Shown here piece by piece: positions 19,024-27,105 of a stretch of 64,000 bases of DNA (positions are counted from its first letter, which is position 1; each line of letters starts with the position of its first letter). Location: assembly GCF_009687905.1 (NCBI RefSeq), contig NZ_BLBG01000001.1, positions 434,001 through 498,000 of the forward strand, written 5' to 3'. Source of the DNA: Lacticaseibacillus zhaodongensis. Its GTDB lineage: Bacteria; Bacillota; Bacilli; Lactobacillales; Lactobacillaceae. The position numbers and the translations under genes are program-made. The notes below the pieces were generated by a model. The model was not told where the DNA came from. It did not search any database and saw only the letters and a list, made by a program, of their open reading frames with translations.

Positions 19024-19644
19024 GTGCCAAAAAAACCAGCAAGTTCTAAGGGTGCTGCCAAAAAGCAGCAAGATGCAAAAGAACCTTGGAACACCCAGTT
19101 TGAAGATGATCGGGACGATAGCGGTAGCTACTCCCGGGTCGTGCGGCGAAAGCACAGCAGGGGTAACACTGTTATGACCTGGGTGATTGTCGCACTGCTA
19201 GTTATCGTGTGCTTAACACCAATAGTTTGGCGTGCCGTTTCCAAGCGGATGGCCAACACCGGCGATTCGCAAACGCGGATTAGTGTGGCTACTTCTAGTT
19301 CTAAGCAAAGTAGTGAGGATGCATTTAAGAGTAGTAGCAAGAAGGCTAAAGCTAGTGCCGATTCTAAAGCTAGTAGTAGTGCCAAAGCTAGCAGCAGTTC
19401 TAGTGCAGTGCAGTCTAGTTCCAGTGCCAGCACGACTAGCAGCGCGCAGAGTTCCAGCAGTTCGAGCACTTCCAGCAGTAGCTCGAGCTCAAGCACCGCT
19501 AGTGGGAGCTACACGGTTAAGTCAGGTGACAACCTTTACCGAATTGCCGTCAATCATGGCATGACCTTGGCTGAAATCCAGCAACTTAACGGGATGGGTT
19601 CTAGTATTTCCATCACCCCGGGCCAGACGCTTAAAGTTAAGTAA
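19024..19644 (+). CDS. LysM-domain membrane protein with Ser-rich linker
   Basis: 206 residues from a GTG start. Layout: basic cytoplasmic N-terminus (about 45 residues, KKPASSKGAAKKQQ), one membrane segment (MTWVIVALLVIVCLTPIVW), an extracellular linker of about 85 residues that is mostly Ser and Ala, and a C-terminal LysM domain (SYTVKSGDNLYRIAVNHGMT to TPGQTLKVK) that binds peptidoglycan. No hydrolase domain is present, so it probably tethers the membrane to the wall or carries a partner. The Ser linker may be glycosylated, as in other lactobacillus surface proteins (inference). It sits between recQ and cmk. Confidence 0.88.
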   Translation: MPKKPASSKGAAKKQQDAKEPWNTQFEDDRDDSGSYSRVVRRKHSRGNTVMTWVIVALLVIVCLTPIVWRAVSKRMANTGDSQTRISVATSSSKQSSEDAFKSSSKKAKASADSKASSSAKASSSSSAVQSSSSASTTSSAQSSSSSSTSSSSSSSSTASGSYTVKSGDNLYRIAVNHGMTLAEIQQLNGMGSSISITPGQTLKVK

Positions 19645-19676
19645 ACGTTTAAGTAACGATACTGAGTGATTATTTT

Positions 19677-19705
19677 GGCTGGAGCCAAGGCTTCAGCCTT
19701 TTTAT
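19677..19705 (+). terminator. Terminator after the LysM gene
   Basis: GGCTGGAGC / GCTTCAGCC stem with loop CAAG and a TTTTTATT tail, 12 bases before the cmk SD. Confidence 0.7.
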
Positions 19706-19717
19706 TGGAGGATATTA

Positions 19718-20383
19718 ATGCAAATCGCAATCGATGGACCTGCAAGTGCAGGTAAGAGCACTGTCGCCAAACTGGTCGCAAGTAAATTAAATTATGTTTA
19801 CTGCGATACCGGTGCGATGTACCGGGTGGTGACCCTCATGGCCTTACGCCGGGGTGTTGCTGCTGATGACGCAGAGTCTGTGACTGCACTGCTTGATGAC
19901 ATCGACATCGAATTTGTGCCGAGCGCAGAGGGCCAACTAGTTCACATGAATGGTACGGATGTTACGCTGGCCATTCGGCAGGAAGATGTTACGAACAACG
20001 TCAGTTCCGTATCTGCGATTCCGGCCGTGCGGGCTCGGCTTACTAAACTGCAACGCGACATTGCTGCTAAGGGTAACATTGTGATGGACGGCCGGGACAT
20101 CGGCACAACGGTTTTACCTGATGCGGAACTCAAGGTCTTTATGGTCGCAAGCGTGGAGGAACGGGCCCGCCGGCGCTTCCTTGACAATCAGCAAAAAGGC
20201 ATTGATGTTAGCCAAGCGGTTTTGGAAAAAGAGATTGCCGAACGGGATCGCAAAGATTCCAGTCGGGCAGTTTCGCCGCTTAAACAAGCTGCCGATGCGA
20301 TCAAACTTGACACCACCCACCTGTCAATTGATGAGGTGGTCACCAAAATCATCGCGCTTTACGATGAACGGGCTGCAAAGTAA
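19718..20383 (+). CDS. cmk: Cytidylate kinase
   Basis: 221 residues. Phosphorylates CMP and dCMP with ATP. P-loop GPASAGKST at residues about 6-14, CDTGAMYR (NMP-binding) at about 29-36, MDGRDIGT at about 118-125 and the LID-region arginines in ARRRFLDNQ. SD TTGGAGG. Upstream of rpsA and der, the standard Firmicute cluster. Confidence 0.97.
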   Translation: MQIAIDGPASAGKSTVAKLVASKLNYVYCDTGAMYRVVTLMALRRGVAADDAESVTALLDDIDIEFVPSAEGQLVHMNGTDVTLAIRQEDVTNNVSSVSAIPAVRARLTKLQRDIAAKGNIVMDGRDIGTTVLPDAELKVFMVASVEERARRRFLDNQQKGIDVSQAVLEKEIAERDRKDSSRAVSPLKQAADAIKLDTTHLSIDEVVTKIIALYDERAAK

Positions 20384-20425
20384 GCAATAAAGCTAAAGTA
20401 AATGCACATAGGCAGTAGCTTTTAA

Positions 20426-20453
20426 TTGACAATTCAGGTATACTGGCTATTGA
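20426..20453 (+). promoter_or_regulatory. Candidate promoter of rpsA
   Basis: A consensus TTGACA (20426-20431) with TATTGA at 20448-20453 (16-bp spacer). A TATACT at 20439 is better but only 7 bp from the -35. It would let rpsA be expressed independently of cmk. Confidence 0.55.
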
Positions 20454-20480
20454 TGATAGTCACAAGGAGGATTTTTTGGC

Positions 20481-21758
20481 ATGAGTGAAAACAGCGTGAA
20501 CCCAGAAACAATGGCGGACGCACTTAAGAGCGTACACCAGGTAAAAGTCGGTGACGTGGTTAAGGGTGAGGTCCTTGCAATCGAGGACAAACAGCTTACT
20601 GTCGGCATCGAGAATTCCGGTGTTGAAGGGGTTGTGCCACTTAAGGAATTAAGCTCTCAGCCAGTCGATGATATTCACAGTGTAGCCAAGGTCGGCGACG
20701 AACTTGAGCTGGTGGTTATTAGCACGATTGGTAAGGACAAGGAAAACGGGCAGTACCTGCTTTCCAAGAAGCGTCTGGAAGCCCGTAAGATTTGGGACGA
20801 TATCCAGAAGGAATACGACGCTGGCAAGACCATTACTGCACCTGTAACTTCTGTAGTTAAGGGTGGGCTGGTTGTCAATGCCGGTGTTCGTGGTTTCGTG
20901 CCCGCATCCATGGTTGCAGACCACTTCGTTGAAGATTTGAGTCAGTACAAGGGTCAGGAGCTCGAATTCAAGATCATTGAAATCGACCCAACTGAAAACC
21001 GTCTGATTCTTTCTCACCGGGCAGTTCTTGAAGCATCCAAGGCTGAAGCACGCAAGGAACTCTTTGCAAAGCTCAGTGTTGGGGATGTTATTCAGGGTAA
21101 GGTCGCTCGTTTGACTAACTTTGGTGCGTTTGTTGATCTCGGCGGTGTGGACGGTCTTGTTCACGTTTCCGAAATTTCCTTCGACCACGTTAACAAGCCT
21201 AGCGATGTTCTGAAGGTCGGCCAGGAAGTTACCGTTAAGGTTCTTAACCTCGACGTTGACCGCGACCGGATCAGCCTTTCAATTAAGGCTGCACTTCCAG
21301 AACCATGGGATGATATTGAAGACAAGGCTCCAGAGGGTAGTGTTCTCGATGGTACCGTTCGTCGTTTGACTTCATTCGGTGCATTCGTTGAAGTATTCCC
21401 TGGTGTTGAAGGTCTGGTTCACATTTCCCAGATCTCACACGAACACATTGCTACACCTGGCGACGTCCTTAGCGAAGGCCAAGACGTTAAGGTTAAGGTT
21501 CTCTCTGTTGACCCAAGTGCACACCGTCTTGCTTTGTCCATCAAGGCACTGACCGAAGCACCTGCCGGCAGCAAGGAAACTAGCGACCAGCCTCGTCGTA
21601 ACAACAACAATAACAATAACAACAACCGCGGTGGCCGTTCCCGTCGTGGGGAAGGCTCAAGCCACACCAAGATTCCAGCAGAATACCAGCAGGATGACTC
21701 TGGTTTCTCACTTGGTGACATTCTCGGTGACGCCCTGAAGGACGCTGCTAAGAAGTAA
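20481..21758 (+). CDS. rpsA: 30S ribosomal protein S1
   Basis: 425 residues with four S1 RNA-binding repeats (residues about 17-85, 104-168, 190-260 and 276-346), the shorter form found in Gram-positive bacteria; E. coli S1 has six. The last 80 residues are a disordered tail with a run of nine or so Asn followed by GGRSRRGEG, which should bind RNA electrostatically. SD AAGGAGG before ATG. Codon use is highly biased. Followed by a terminator. Confidence 0.95.
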   Translation: MSENSVNPETMADALKSVHQVKVGDVVKGEVLAIEDKQLTVGIENSGVEGVVPLKELSSQPVDDIHSVAKVGDELELVVISTIGKDKENGQYLLSKKRLEARKIWDDIQKEYDAGKTITAPVTSVVKGGLVVNAGVRGFVPASMVADHFVEDLSQYKGQELEFKIIEIDPTENRLILSHRAVLEASKAEARKELFAKLSVGDVIQGKVARLTNFGAFVDLGGVDGLVHVSEISFDHVNKPSDVLKVGQEVTVKVLNLDVDRDRISLSIKAALPEPWDDIEDKAPEGSVLDGTVRRLTSFGAFVEVFPGVEGLVHISQISHEHIATPGDVLSEGQDVKVKVLSVDPSAHRLALSIKALTEAPAGSKETSDQPRRNNNNNNNNNRGGRSRRGEGSSHTKIPAEYQQDDSGFSLGDILGDALKDAAKK

Positions 21759-21784
21759 TCTTAAGTCTTTAAGGTTATTCGCAG

Positions 21785-21813
21785 AAAAGTTGAGCCTAGG
21801 CTCAACTTTTTTT
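21785..21813 (+). terminator. Terminator after rpsA
   Basis: AAAAGTTGAGCC TA GGCTCAACTTTTTTT, a near-perfect stem with a T-run. Confidence 0.92.
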
Positions 21814-21847
21814 GTTCTAAGTTTCTTAACGGATAGGAGGTAGTGAC

Positions 21848-23155
21848 ATGAGTTTACCAACACTCGCAATTGTTGGCCGGCCCAACGTGGGCAAGTCAAC
21901 GATTTTCAACCGGATTGTTGGCACCCGGCAGGCAATTGTCGAAGATACACCCGGGGTCACCCGGGACCGGTTATACGGTCGCGGCACCTGGCTCGCGCGG
22001 GAGTTTGCTGTCATTGATACTGGGGGAATTGACCTCGGTGATGAACCGCTGATGCAGCAGATTACCGAACAGGCAGAGATCGCGATGGACGAAGCAGATG
22101 TAATTCTGTTCTTGGTCAACGTTGAAAATGGCGTGACCGATGCCGATGAACACGTTGCGCAGATTCTTTACCGCACCGATAAGCCCGTCATTTTGGCGGT
22201 CAACAAGGTCGATAACATTGAGCGGCGCAATGAAGTCTTCGATTTCTACAGCCTGGGTTTTGGTGAACCATTGCCACTATCTGGGACCCACGGGATTGGC
22301 CTTGGGGATGTGCTGGACGCCGTCTTTGCAAAATTCCCTGATGATGATGACCAAGATGAAGATGATTCCATCAAATTCTCCTTCATCGGCCGGCCAAACG
22401 TCGGTAAATCTTCGTTGGTCAACGCTATTCTCGGTGAAAACCGCGTAATTGTGTCGCCAATGGAAGGCACAACGCGGGATGCCATTGACACCAAGTTCAC
22501 GGCCAATGATCAGGAATTTACCATGATTGACACCGCTGGGCTGCGTAAACGCGGCAAGGTCTATGAGGCAACTGAAAAGTACTCTGTATTGCGGGCGATG
22601 CGCGCAATTGATCGCTCTGATGTGGTGCTCATGGTGCTGAACGCTGAAGAGGGCATTCGCGAGCAGGACAAGCGGGTTGCTGGCTACGCGCACGAAGCGG
22701 GTCGGGCAATCATCATCGTCGTCAACAAGTGGGATACCCTGAGCAAGGATACGCACACGATGGCAGACTTTGAGAACTTGATTCGGCAGGAGTTTGTATA
22801 CTTGGACTACGCGCCAATCGTCTTCGTATCGGCTAAAACCGGGCAACGGTTACAGAACTTGCCACCTATGATCATGACTGCCGCGGAGAATCAGTCCCGC
22901 CGGATTCAGAGTAGTGTCCTGAATGAAGTCCTTAACGATGCCTTGGCCGTAACGCCAACGCCAACCGTCAACGGGAAGCGACTCCGGATTTACTACATGA
23001 CGCAGGTTGCTATCAAGCCACCAACGTTTGTCGTGTTCGTCAACAATCCGGATTTGTTGCATTTCTCCTATCAGCGTTTTCTCATAAACCAGCTCCGGGA
23101 CACCTTTGATTTTTCCGGGACCCCAATTCACCTCATTGCTAGAAACCGCCAGTAG
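21848..23155 (+). CDS. der: Ribosome biogenesis GTPase Der (EngA)
   Basis: 435 residues. Essential double GTPase for 50S assembly. Two tandem G domains each with GRPNVGKS (residues 11-18 and about 181-188), DTGG/DTAG switch II motifs and NKxD (NKVD at about 118, NKWD at about 297). The C-terminal KH-like domain (residues about 350-435) closes the protein. SD ATAGGAGGTA. It has its own unit between the rpsA terminator and the hup promoter. Confidence 0.97.
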   Translation: MSLPTLAIVGRPNVGKSTIFNRIVGTRQAIVEDTPGVTRDRLYGRGTWLAREFAVIDTGGIDLGDEPLMQQITEQAEIAMDEADVILFLVNVENGVTDADEHVAQILYRTDKPVILAVNKVDNIERRNEVFDFYSLGFGEPLPLSGTHGIGLGDVLDAVFAKFPDDDDQDEDDSIKFSFIGRPNVGKSSLVNAILGENRVIVSPMEGTTRDAIDTKFTANDQEFTMIDTAGLRKRGKVYEATEKYSVLRAMRAIDRSDVVLMVLNAEEGIREQDKRVAGYAHEAGRAIIIVVNKWDTLSKDTHTMADFENLIRQEFVYLDYAPIVFVSAKTGQRLQNLPPMIMTAAENQSRRIQSSVLNEVLNDALAVTPTPTVNGKRLRIYYMTQVAIKPPTFVVFVNNPDLLHFSYQRFLINQLRDTFDFSGTPIHLIARNRQ

Positions 23156-23246
23156 CGGGAAAAGTAGGGTTTTTGAAACAAACTTAACTTGTTTGTGACG
23201 AAAAAGACTTCTAACACTTTTTTTCAAGGAAAAAGTGCCAAAAGCC

Positions 23247-23275
23247 TTGCTACGGCGCCGTTCCTATGCTATCTT
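23247..23275 (+). promoter_or_regulatory. Promoter of hup
   Basis: TTGCTA (23247-23252), 17-bp spacer and TATCTT (23270-23275) with the extended element TGC. It leaves a leader of about 105 nt that holds a small hairpin (CCACT-ATC-AGTGG around 23326-23339). Confidence 0.75.
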
Positions 23276-23385
23276 AACGTTTGAAATGGTGATGCTTCGG
23301 TTTTCATTATTTCCTCATTCTTGAACCACTATCCAGTGGGCATGTTTGGGTGTTCACGCATCTAATCGCACGGAGGTGAAATAAT

Positions 23386-23661
23386 TTGGCTAACAAAGCA
23401 GAACTTATCGACAGTGTTGCAACTACAACCGGTTTGACAAAGAAGGATGCTACTGCTGCAGTTGATGCAGTATTTAGCTCCATCCAGTCTAGCTTGGCTA
23501 AGGGTGACAAGGTTCAGCTTATCGGTTTTGGTAACTTTGAAGTCCGCGAACGCGCTGCCCGTAAGGGTCGCAACCCACAGACTGGTGCAGAGATTGAAAT
23601 CCCAGCATCCAAGGTACCAGCATTCAAGCCTGGTAAGGCATTGAAGGACGCCGTTAAGTAA
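23386..23661 (+). CDS. hup: DNA-binding protein HU
   Basis: 91-residue histone-like protein that bends DNA as a dimer. The whole HU fold is present, including the arm signature [20 protein letters not shown] with the intercalating proline segment. It starts with TTG at 23386, eight bases after CGGAGGTG; the [11 protein letters not shown]-terminus is canonical. Strong promoter and terminator make it a single, highly expressed gene. Confidence 0.97.
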   Translation: MANKAELIDSVATTTGLTKKDATAAVDAVFSSIQSSLAKGDKVQLIGFGNFEVRERAARKGRNPQTGAEIEIPASKVPAFKPGKALKDAVK

Positions 23662-23691
23662 GACGGTCACGCAATACCTATTAAACAGATC

Positions 23692-23718
23692 GGCCGGAGC
23701 AGCTGCTCCGGTCTTTTT
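23692..23718 (+). terminator. Terminator after hup
   Basis: Palindrome CCGGAGCAGCTGCTCCGG followed by TCTTTTTG. Confidence 0.9.
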
Positions 23719-23750
23719 GTTGTCTGCGTTCAATTTTGTTCTAGATGCCA

Positions 23751-24001
23751 GGTGGCGGGCAGGGCTACTCCCACTGCGTCATGGGTCTGCTCCATGCACA
23801 TGGTCGCGTTCAAGCCTTAACCAAACCCGGGTTAAGTCTTGCCGCTAAACTCGAGCCAACGCTCGCCTGCGGCTCACCTTGTTGGCTCTGCGTTTCCCCC
23901 GATAATTAGCGGCAAGCCTGCATAAACCGCAGTCTAGCAGCCAATTATCGCGATGGCATGGAGCAACCCCGTTTCTCCGCTCCGTAGCCCTACCCGCCAC
24001 C
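23751..24001. repeat. Large imperfect palindrome 1 (251 bp)
   Basis: Outer arms GGTGGCGGGCAGGGCTAC (23751-23768) and GTAGCCCTACCCGCCACC (23984-24001) match at 17 of 18 positions. Further in, GGGTCTGCTCCATGC pairs with GCATGGAGCAACCCC. Inside are CTTGCCGCTAA / TTAGCGGCAAG (23838-23848 / 23906-23916, perfect), GAGCCAAC / GTTGGCTC (23853-23860 / 23881-23888) and a side hairpin CTTAACC / GGTTAAG (23816-23836). The result is a long rod or cruciform with a side arm. No ORF with an RBS. It is different in sequence from palindrome 2 and from the 118-bp repeats. Confidence 0.8.
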
Positions 24002-24245
24002 CTCTGTGGATGCTTGCAGGTTACTGTGGTGATTCTGGTACGTCCATATTTACGCGGGTTTATTTTCATTTTCATTGACCTTTTTTCAGTGGGTATGACT
24101 TGAATGGTGTTTGTTGCGATGGTGATGCTCTTGTCCCGGTACTACTGGTTATGATGCTATGCTGAAAGTGAACATTGCACAGTTGTGGAGAGAGTGCTGA
24201 ATTTACGATATACGATACATGTAATTCACAAAGTTAAAACTAGCT

Positions 24246-24466
24246 GTGCGGGGTGCCACTGCGTAGAGAAGTATATGCCGCGTAAAGCCCAAACTGTTAT
24301 TAAGCAGCGGTTTTCTGCTTAATAACAGGGGGTGAAAGTAGGACCGCGTTGAGCGTAGCGATGCGGGCCTGGTTTTAGGTTCAAGACTCGCGAAGCTAGT
24401 CTGGAGACGGCCCCGGGCTGTTCCACGCGACAAGCATATACGGAACGGAGCAGTGGCACCCCGCAC
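24246..24466. repeat. Large imperfect palindrome 2 (221 bp)
   Basis: Outer arms GTGCGGGGTGCCACTGC (24246-24262) and its exact complement (24450-24466), then GTATATGC / GCATATAC (24271-24278 / 24434-24441). Inside is a perfect 12-bp hairpin GTTATTAAGCAG / CTGCTTAATAAC (24296-24326, 7-nt loop) and a second AGACT / AGTCT hairpin (24385-24402). Multi-branched fold, no coding potential seen. The stretch between the two palindromes (24002-24245) shows nothing I can name. Confidence 0.8.
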
Positions 24467-24575
24467 CGCGGGCCCACTGAACCACCAGTACAGCTTTGTC
24501 CGTGGCGTTAAACCGCCGGATGCGGTAGAGTATTAATGGAATGGATTAGAACGGATTTTTCCCAAGGAGGTACGC

Positions 24576-25844
24576 ATGTCATATTCTGAACAAATGCTCG
24601 ATGCCGTTGAGAAGGGTAATATGGATCAGGCCAAGGTCCTTTTTCAAAAGGTCCTTGCTAACGATGATGACGAAACCAAGTTCAGCCTGGCGGAGCAGCT
24701 TTATGCGCTTGGCTTCACTGGCCAGGCCAAACGGATTTACCAGGAATTGTCCACCAAGTACCCTGATGAGGCATCAGTGCTCACGGCGTTGGCGGATATT
24801 GCCGTTTCCGATGGCGATAGCGACACGGCCCTCAATTATCTGAACCGGATCGAGCCCGACAACCCGGATTATGTGCAGGCGCTCCTAGAGATGGCAGACG
24901 TTTACCAGACGCAAGGTTTGTACGAAGTCAGTGAGAACAAGCTGCTGACCGCGCAAAAATTGGCACCAGATGAGCCCGTGATCACTTTTGCGCTCGGGGA
25001 GCTGGAGTTTGCCTGGGGGCACTTCGAACAGGCAGCGGCGGCTTACCTGGACCTCATCGAGGCCGGAGAAGACACCGTTGCCGATGTTAACGTGCACTTA
25101 CGCTATGCAGAGAGTCTGGCCAACAACGGGCGTTACGAAGATGCTGTCGCGGTTTATGAAGAGTACGGGACTGGTGAGTTGCCGCTTGCGGACCGTTTCC
25201 AGCTGGGCGCGTTGTACTACCAGCTGAAAGACTATCAGAAGTCCGTTGACATGCTGAAACAGGTCGTTGAACAGGATGCAAGCTACACCAACGCTTACCT
25301 GCCACTGGCTAATGCGGAGCGGGAAACCGGGGCCATGGAGGAAGCGCTGAAGACTGTGCAAAACGGGATCGCGCAGGATGAGACCAACGATGAGCTATAC
25401 AGTGTGGGTGCACAGCTGGCGCTTGATCTGGATGACCAGGAGCTAGGTGAGAAGTATTTGCAAAAGGCGATGAGGATTGCGCCGGATAATGAACACCACA
25501 AACTTGCGTGGAGTAACTTCTTACTGCAAGCGGGCCGGGATGAAGAAAATATTGATTTCCTGCAGGATCTAGATGCTGACGGTAACGGTGACCCACAGCT
25601 ATATTGGAACCTCGCCCGTTCGCAGGAACGCAGTGATGATTACGATAACGCGCGTGGCAACTACCTGTTAGCGTTCCGGACCTTCCAAGACCGGCCAGAA
25701 TTCTTGCGGGATCTGGCACGCTTCTTCCGCACCACGGCAGCGCACGCCGAGGAACAGTCTGCGCTGACCAGATTACTGCAAATCGAGCCCGATGATTTGG
25801 ACGCGCAGGACCGGCTCGACGCACTCAAGAACGGTGAATATTGA
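24576..25844 (+). CDS. Tetratricopeptide repeat protein (YpiA-like)
   Basis: 422 residues made almost entirely of TPR-like helix pairs (about ten repeats; examples ANNGRYEDAVAVYEEYG, YYQLKDYQKSVDMLKQVV, ERETGAMEEALKTVQNGI). Such scaffolds bind other proteins; the partner is unknown. No signal peptide or membrane segment, so cytoplasmic. The position between hup and cca matches the YpiA-type TPR gene of Firmicutes. SD CCCAAGGAGGTACGC. Followed after 54 bases by cca. Confidence 0.88.
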   Translation: MSYSEQMLDAVEKGNMDQAKVLFQKVLANDDDETKFSLAEQLYALGFTGQAKRIYQELSTKYPDEASVLTALADIAVSDGDSDTALNYLNRIEPDNPDYVQALLEMADVYQTQGLYEVSENKLLTAQKLAPDEPVITFALGELEFAWGHFEQAAAAYLDLIEAGEDTVADVNVHLRYAESLANNGRYEDAVAVYEEYGTGELPLADRFQLGALYYQLKDYQKSVDMLKQVVEQDASYTNAYLPLANAERETGAMEEALKTVQNGIAQDETNDELYSVGAQLALDLDDQELGEKYLQKAMRIAPDNEHHKLAWSNFLLQAGRDEENIDFLQDLDADGNGDPQLYWNLARSQERSDDYDNARGNYLLAFRTFQDRPEFLRDLARFFRTTAAHAEEQSALTRLLQIEPDDLDAQDRLDALKNGEY

Positions 25845-25898
25845 TTGAACAGTACCATTTAGCAAAATAGTTGTAGTTAGTGAAAGGGAGAATATTTC

Positions 25899-27095
25899 GT
25901 GCAAGTGAACCTATCGCATCCAGAGTTTCAAGCGGCCATCCCCATCCTGCAGCGGATCGAAGCCGCAGGGTTTGAGGCGTATTTTGTTGGCGGCTGTGTG
26001 CGGGACGCGCTGCTAAACTTACCGATTCACGACGTTGATATTGCCACCTCTGCGTATCCGGAAGAGGTCAAAAGGATTTTTAAGCGCACGGTTGATACCG
26101 GGATTCAGCACGGAACGGTGATGGTGCTGGACCACGGGGCCGGCTATGAAGTCACCACTTTCCGGACGGAATCGACGTATCAGGACTTCCGGCGGCCGGA
26201 TGAGGTAACTTTTGTCCGCTCACTGAAGGAAGATCAGCAGCGGCGGGACTTCACGGTTAACGCCCTGGCAGCACGGCACGACGGTACAATCATTGATAAT
26301 TATGGGGGCCTGGCCGACCTAGACGCGCACCTGTTGCGGGCCGTCGGTGATCCCCAGGCGCGGTTCCACGAGGACGCCCTGCGTATGATGCGGGGGGTCC
26401 GTTTTGAGAGCCAGCTCGGTTTCAGTCTGGAGCAAAAGACAGCAACAGCCCTGGCGGCTAACGCACCGTTGCTGAAGCACATTGCCGTTGAACGGATTGC
26501 CGCGGAGTTCTCGCGCCTTTTGCTCGGAATCAACCGCACGGCTGGGTTGACTAGCTTCATTAACGCCAAGCTGTACGAGTATTGCCCTGAACTCAGCGGC
26601 CAAGGGGCGGCCCTTGAGCGCCTGGCCCAGTTGCCACGGACCCAGTTGCACGATGTGGCTGTTGGCTGGCTACTGCTGGCCTATGAGCTGCAGACAGCCG
26701 CTGCACCGTTGTTGCGGGCGTGGAAGCAACCCAAAGCACTGATGAAGTCCGTGCAGGTGGCCCAGGACATTTTGCCCAAAATTTTGAGTGGACAAGCCAG
26801 CGCCATGGATTTGTACACGGCGGGTGCGACCGACTTGACCGTTGCGGTGACCGCTGCGCAATTATTGCAGCCGAACGTGGACCCAGCCACTTACCAGCAG
26901 CGCTATGCCGCATTGCCGATGCACGCTGCAGGGGAGCTGGCCGTTAACGGCGGTGACCTGATCAAAGCTGGTGTACACCCGGGGCCAGCCCTCGGCACGA
27001 CCCTGCGCGATTTAGAGGAAGCCGTAGTGGTCGGCAAAATCACTAACACGCGTGCCGAACTGCTGGCCCACGTGCAAACCGGCGCGAAGGAATGA
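25899..27095 (+). CDS. cca: CCA-adding tRNA nucleotidyltransferase
   Basis: 398 residues. Adds or repairs the 3' CCA of tRNAs. Class II polymerase head with GGCVRD (residues about 31-36) and the two carboxylates of HDVDIAT (about 46-52), then RRDFTVNALA and the nucleotide-recognition segment EDALRMMRGVRFESQLGF. Start is GTG at 25899 after AAAGGGAG. It is followed by the ABC-F gene with 10 bases between, so the two are probably co-expressed. Confidence 0.95.
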   Translation: MQVNLSHPEFQAAIPILQRIEAAGFEAYFVGGCVRDALLNLPIHDVDIATSAYPEEVKRIFKRTVDTGIQHGTVMVLDHGAGYEVTTFRTESTYQDFRRPDEVTFVRSLKEDQQRRDFTVNALAARHDGTIIDNYGGLADLDAHLLRAVGDPQARFHEDALRMMRGVRFESQLGFSLEQKTATALAANAPLLKHIAVERIAAEFSRLLLGINRTAGLTSFINAKLYEYCPELSGQGAALERLAQLPRTQLHDVAVGWLLLAYELQTAAAPLLRAWKQPKALMKSVQVAQDILPKILSGQASAMDLYTAGATDLTVAVTAAQLLQPNVDPATYQQRYAALPMHAAGELAVNGGDLIKAGVHPGPALGTTLRDLEEAVVVGKITNTRAELLAHVQTGAKE

Positions 27096-27105
27096 GGAAC
27101 AGATA

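Noticed and set aside
20649-21188. Long minus-strand frames inside rpsA, clpB, pyk, der and topA
   Set aside because: They are shadows of strongly biased genes in GC-rich DNA; none has an RBS or a recognisable product.
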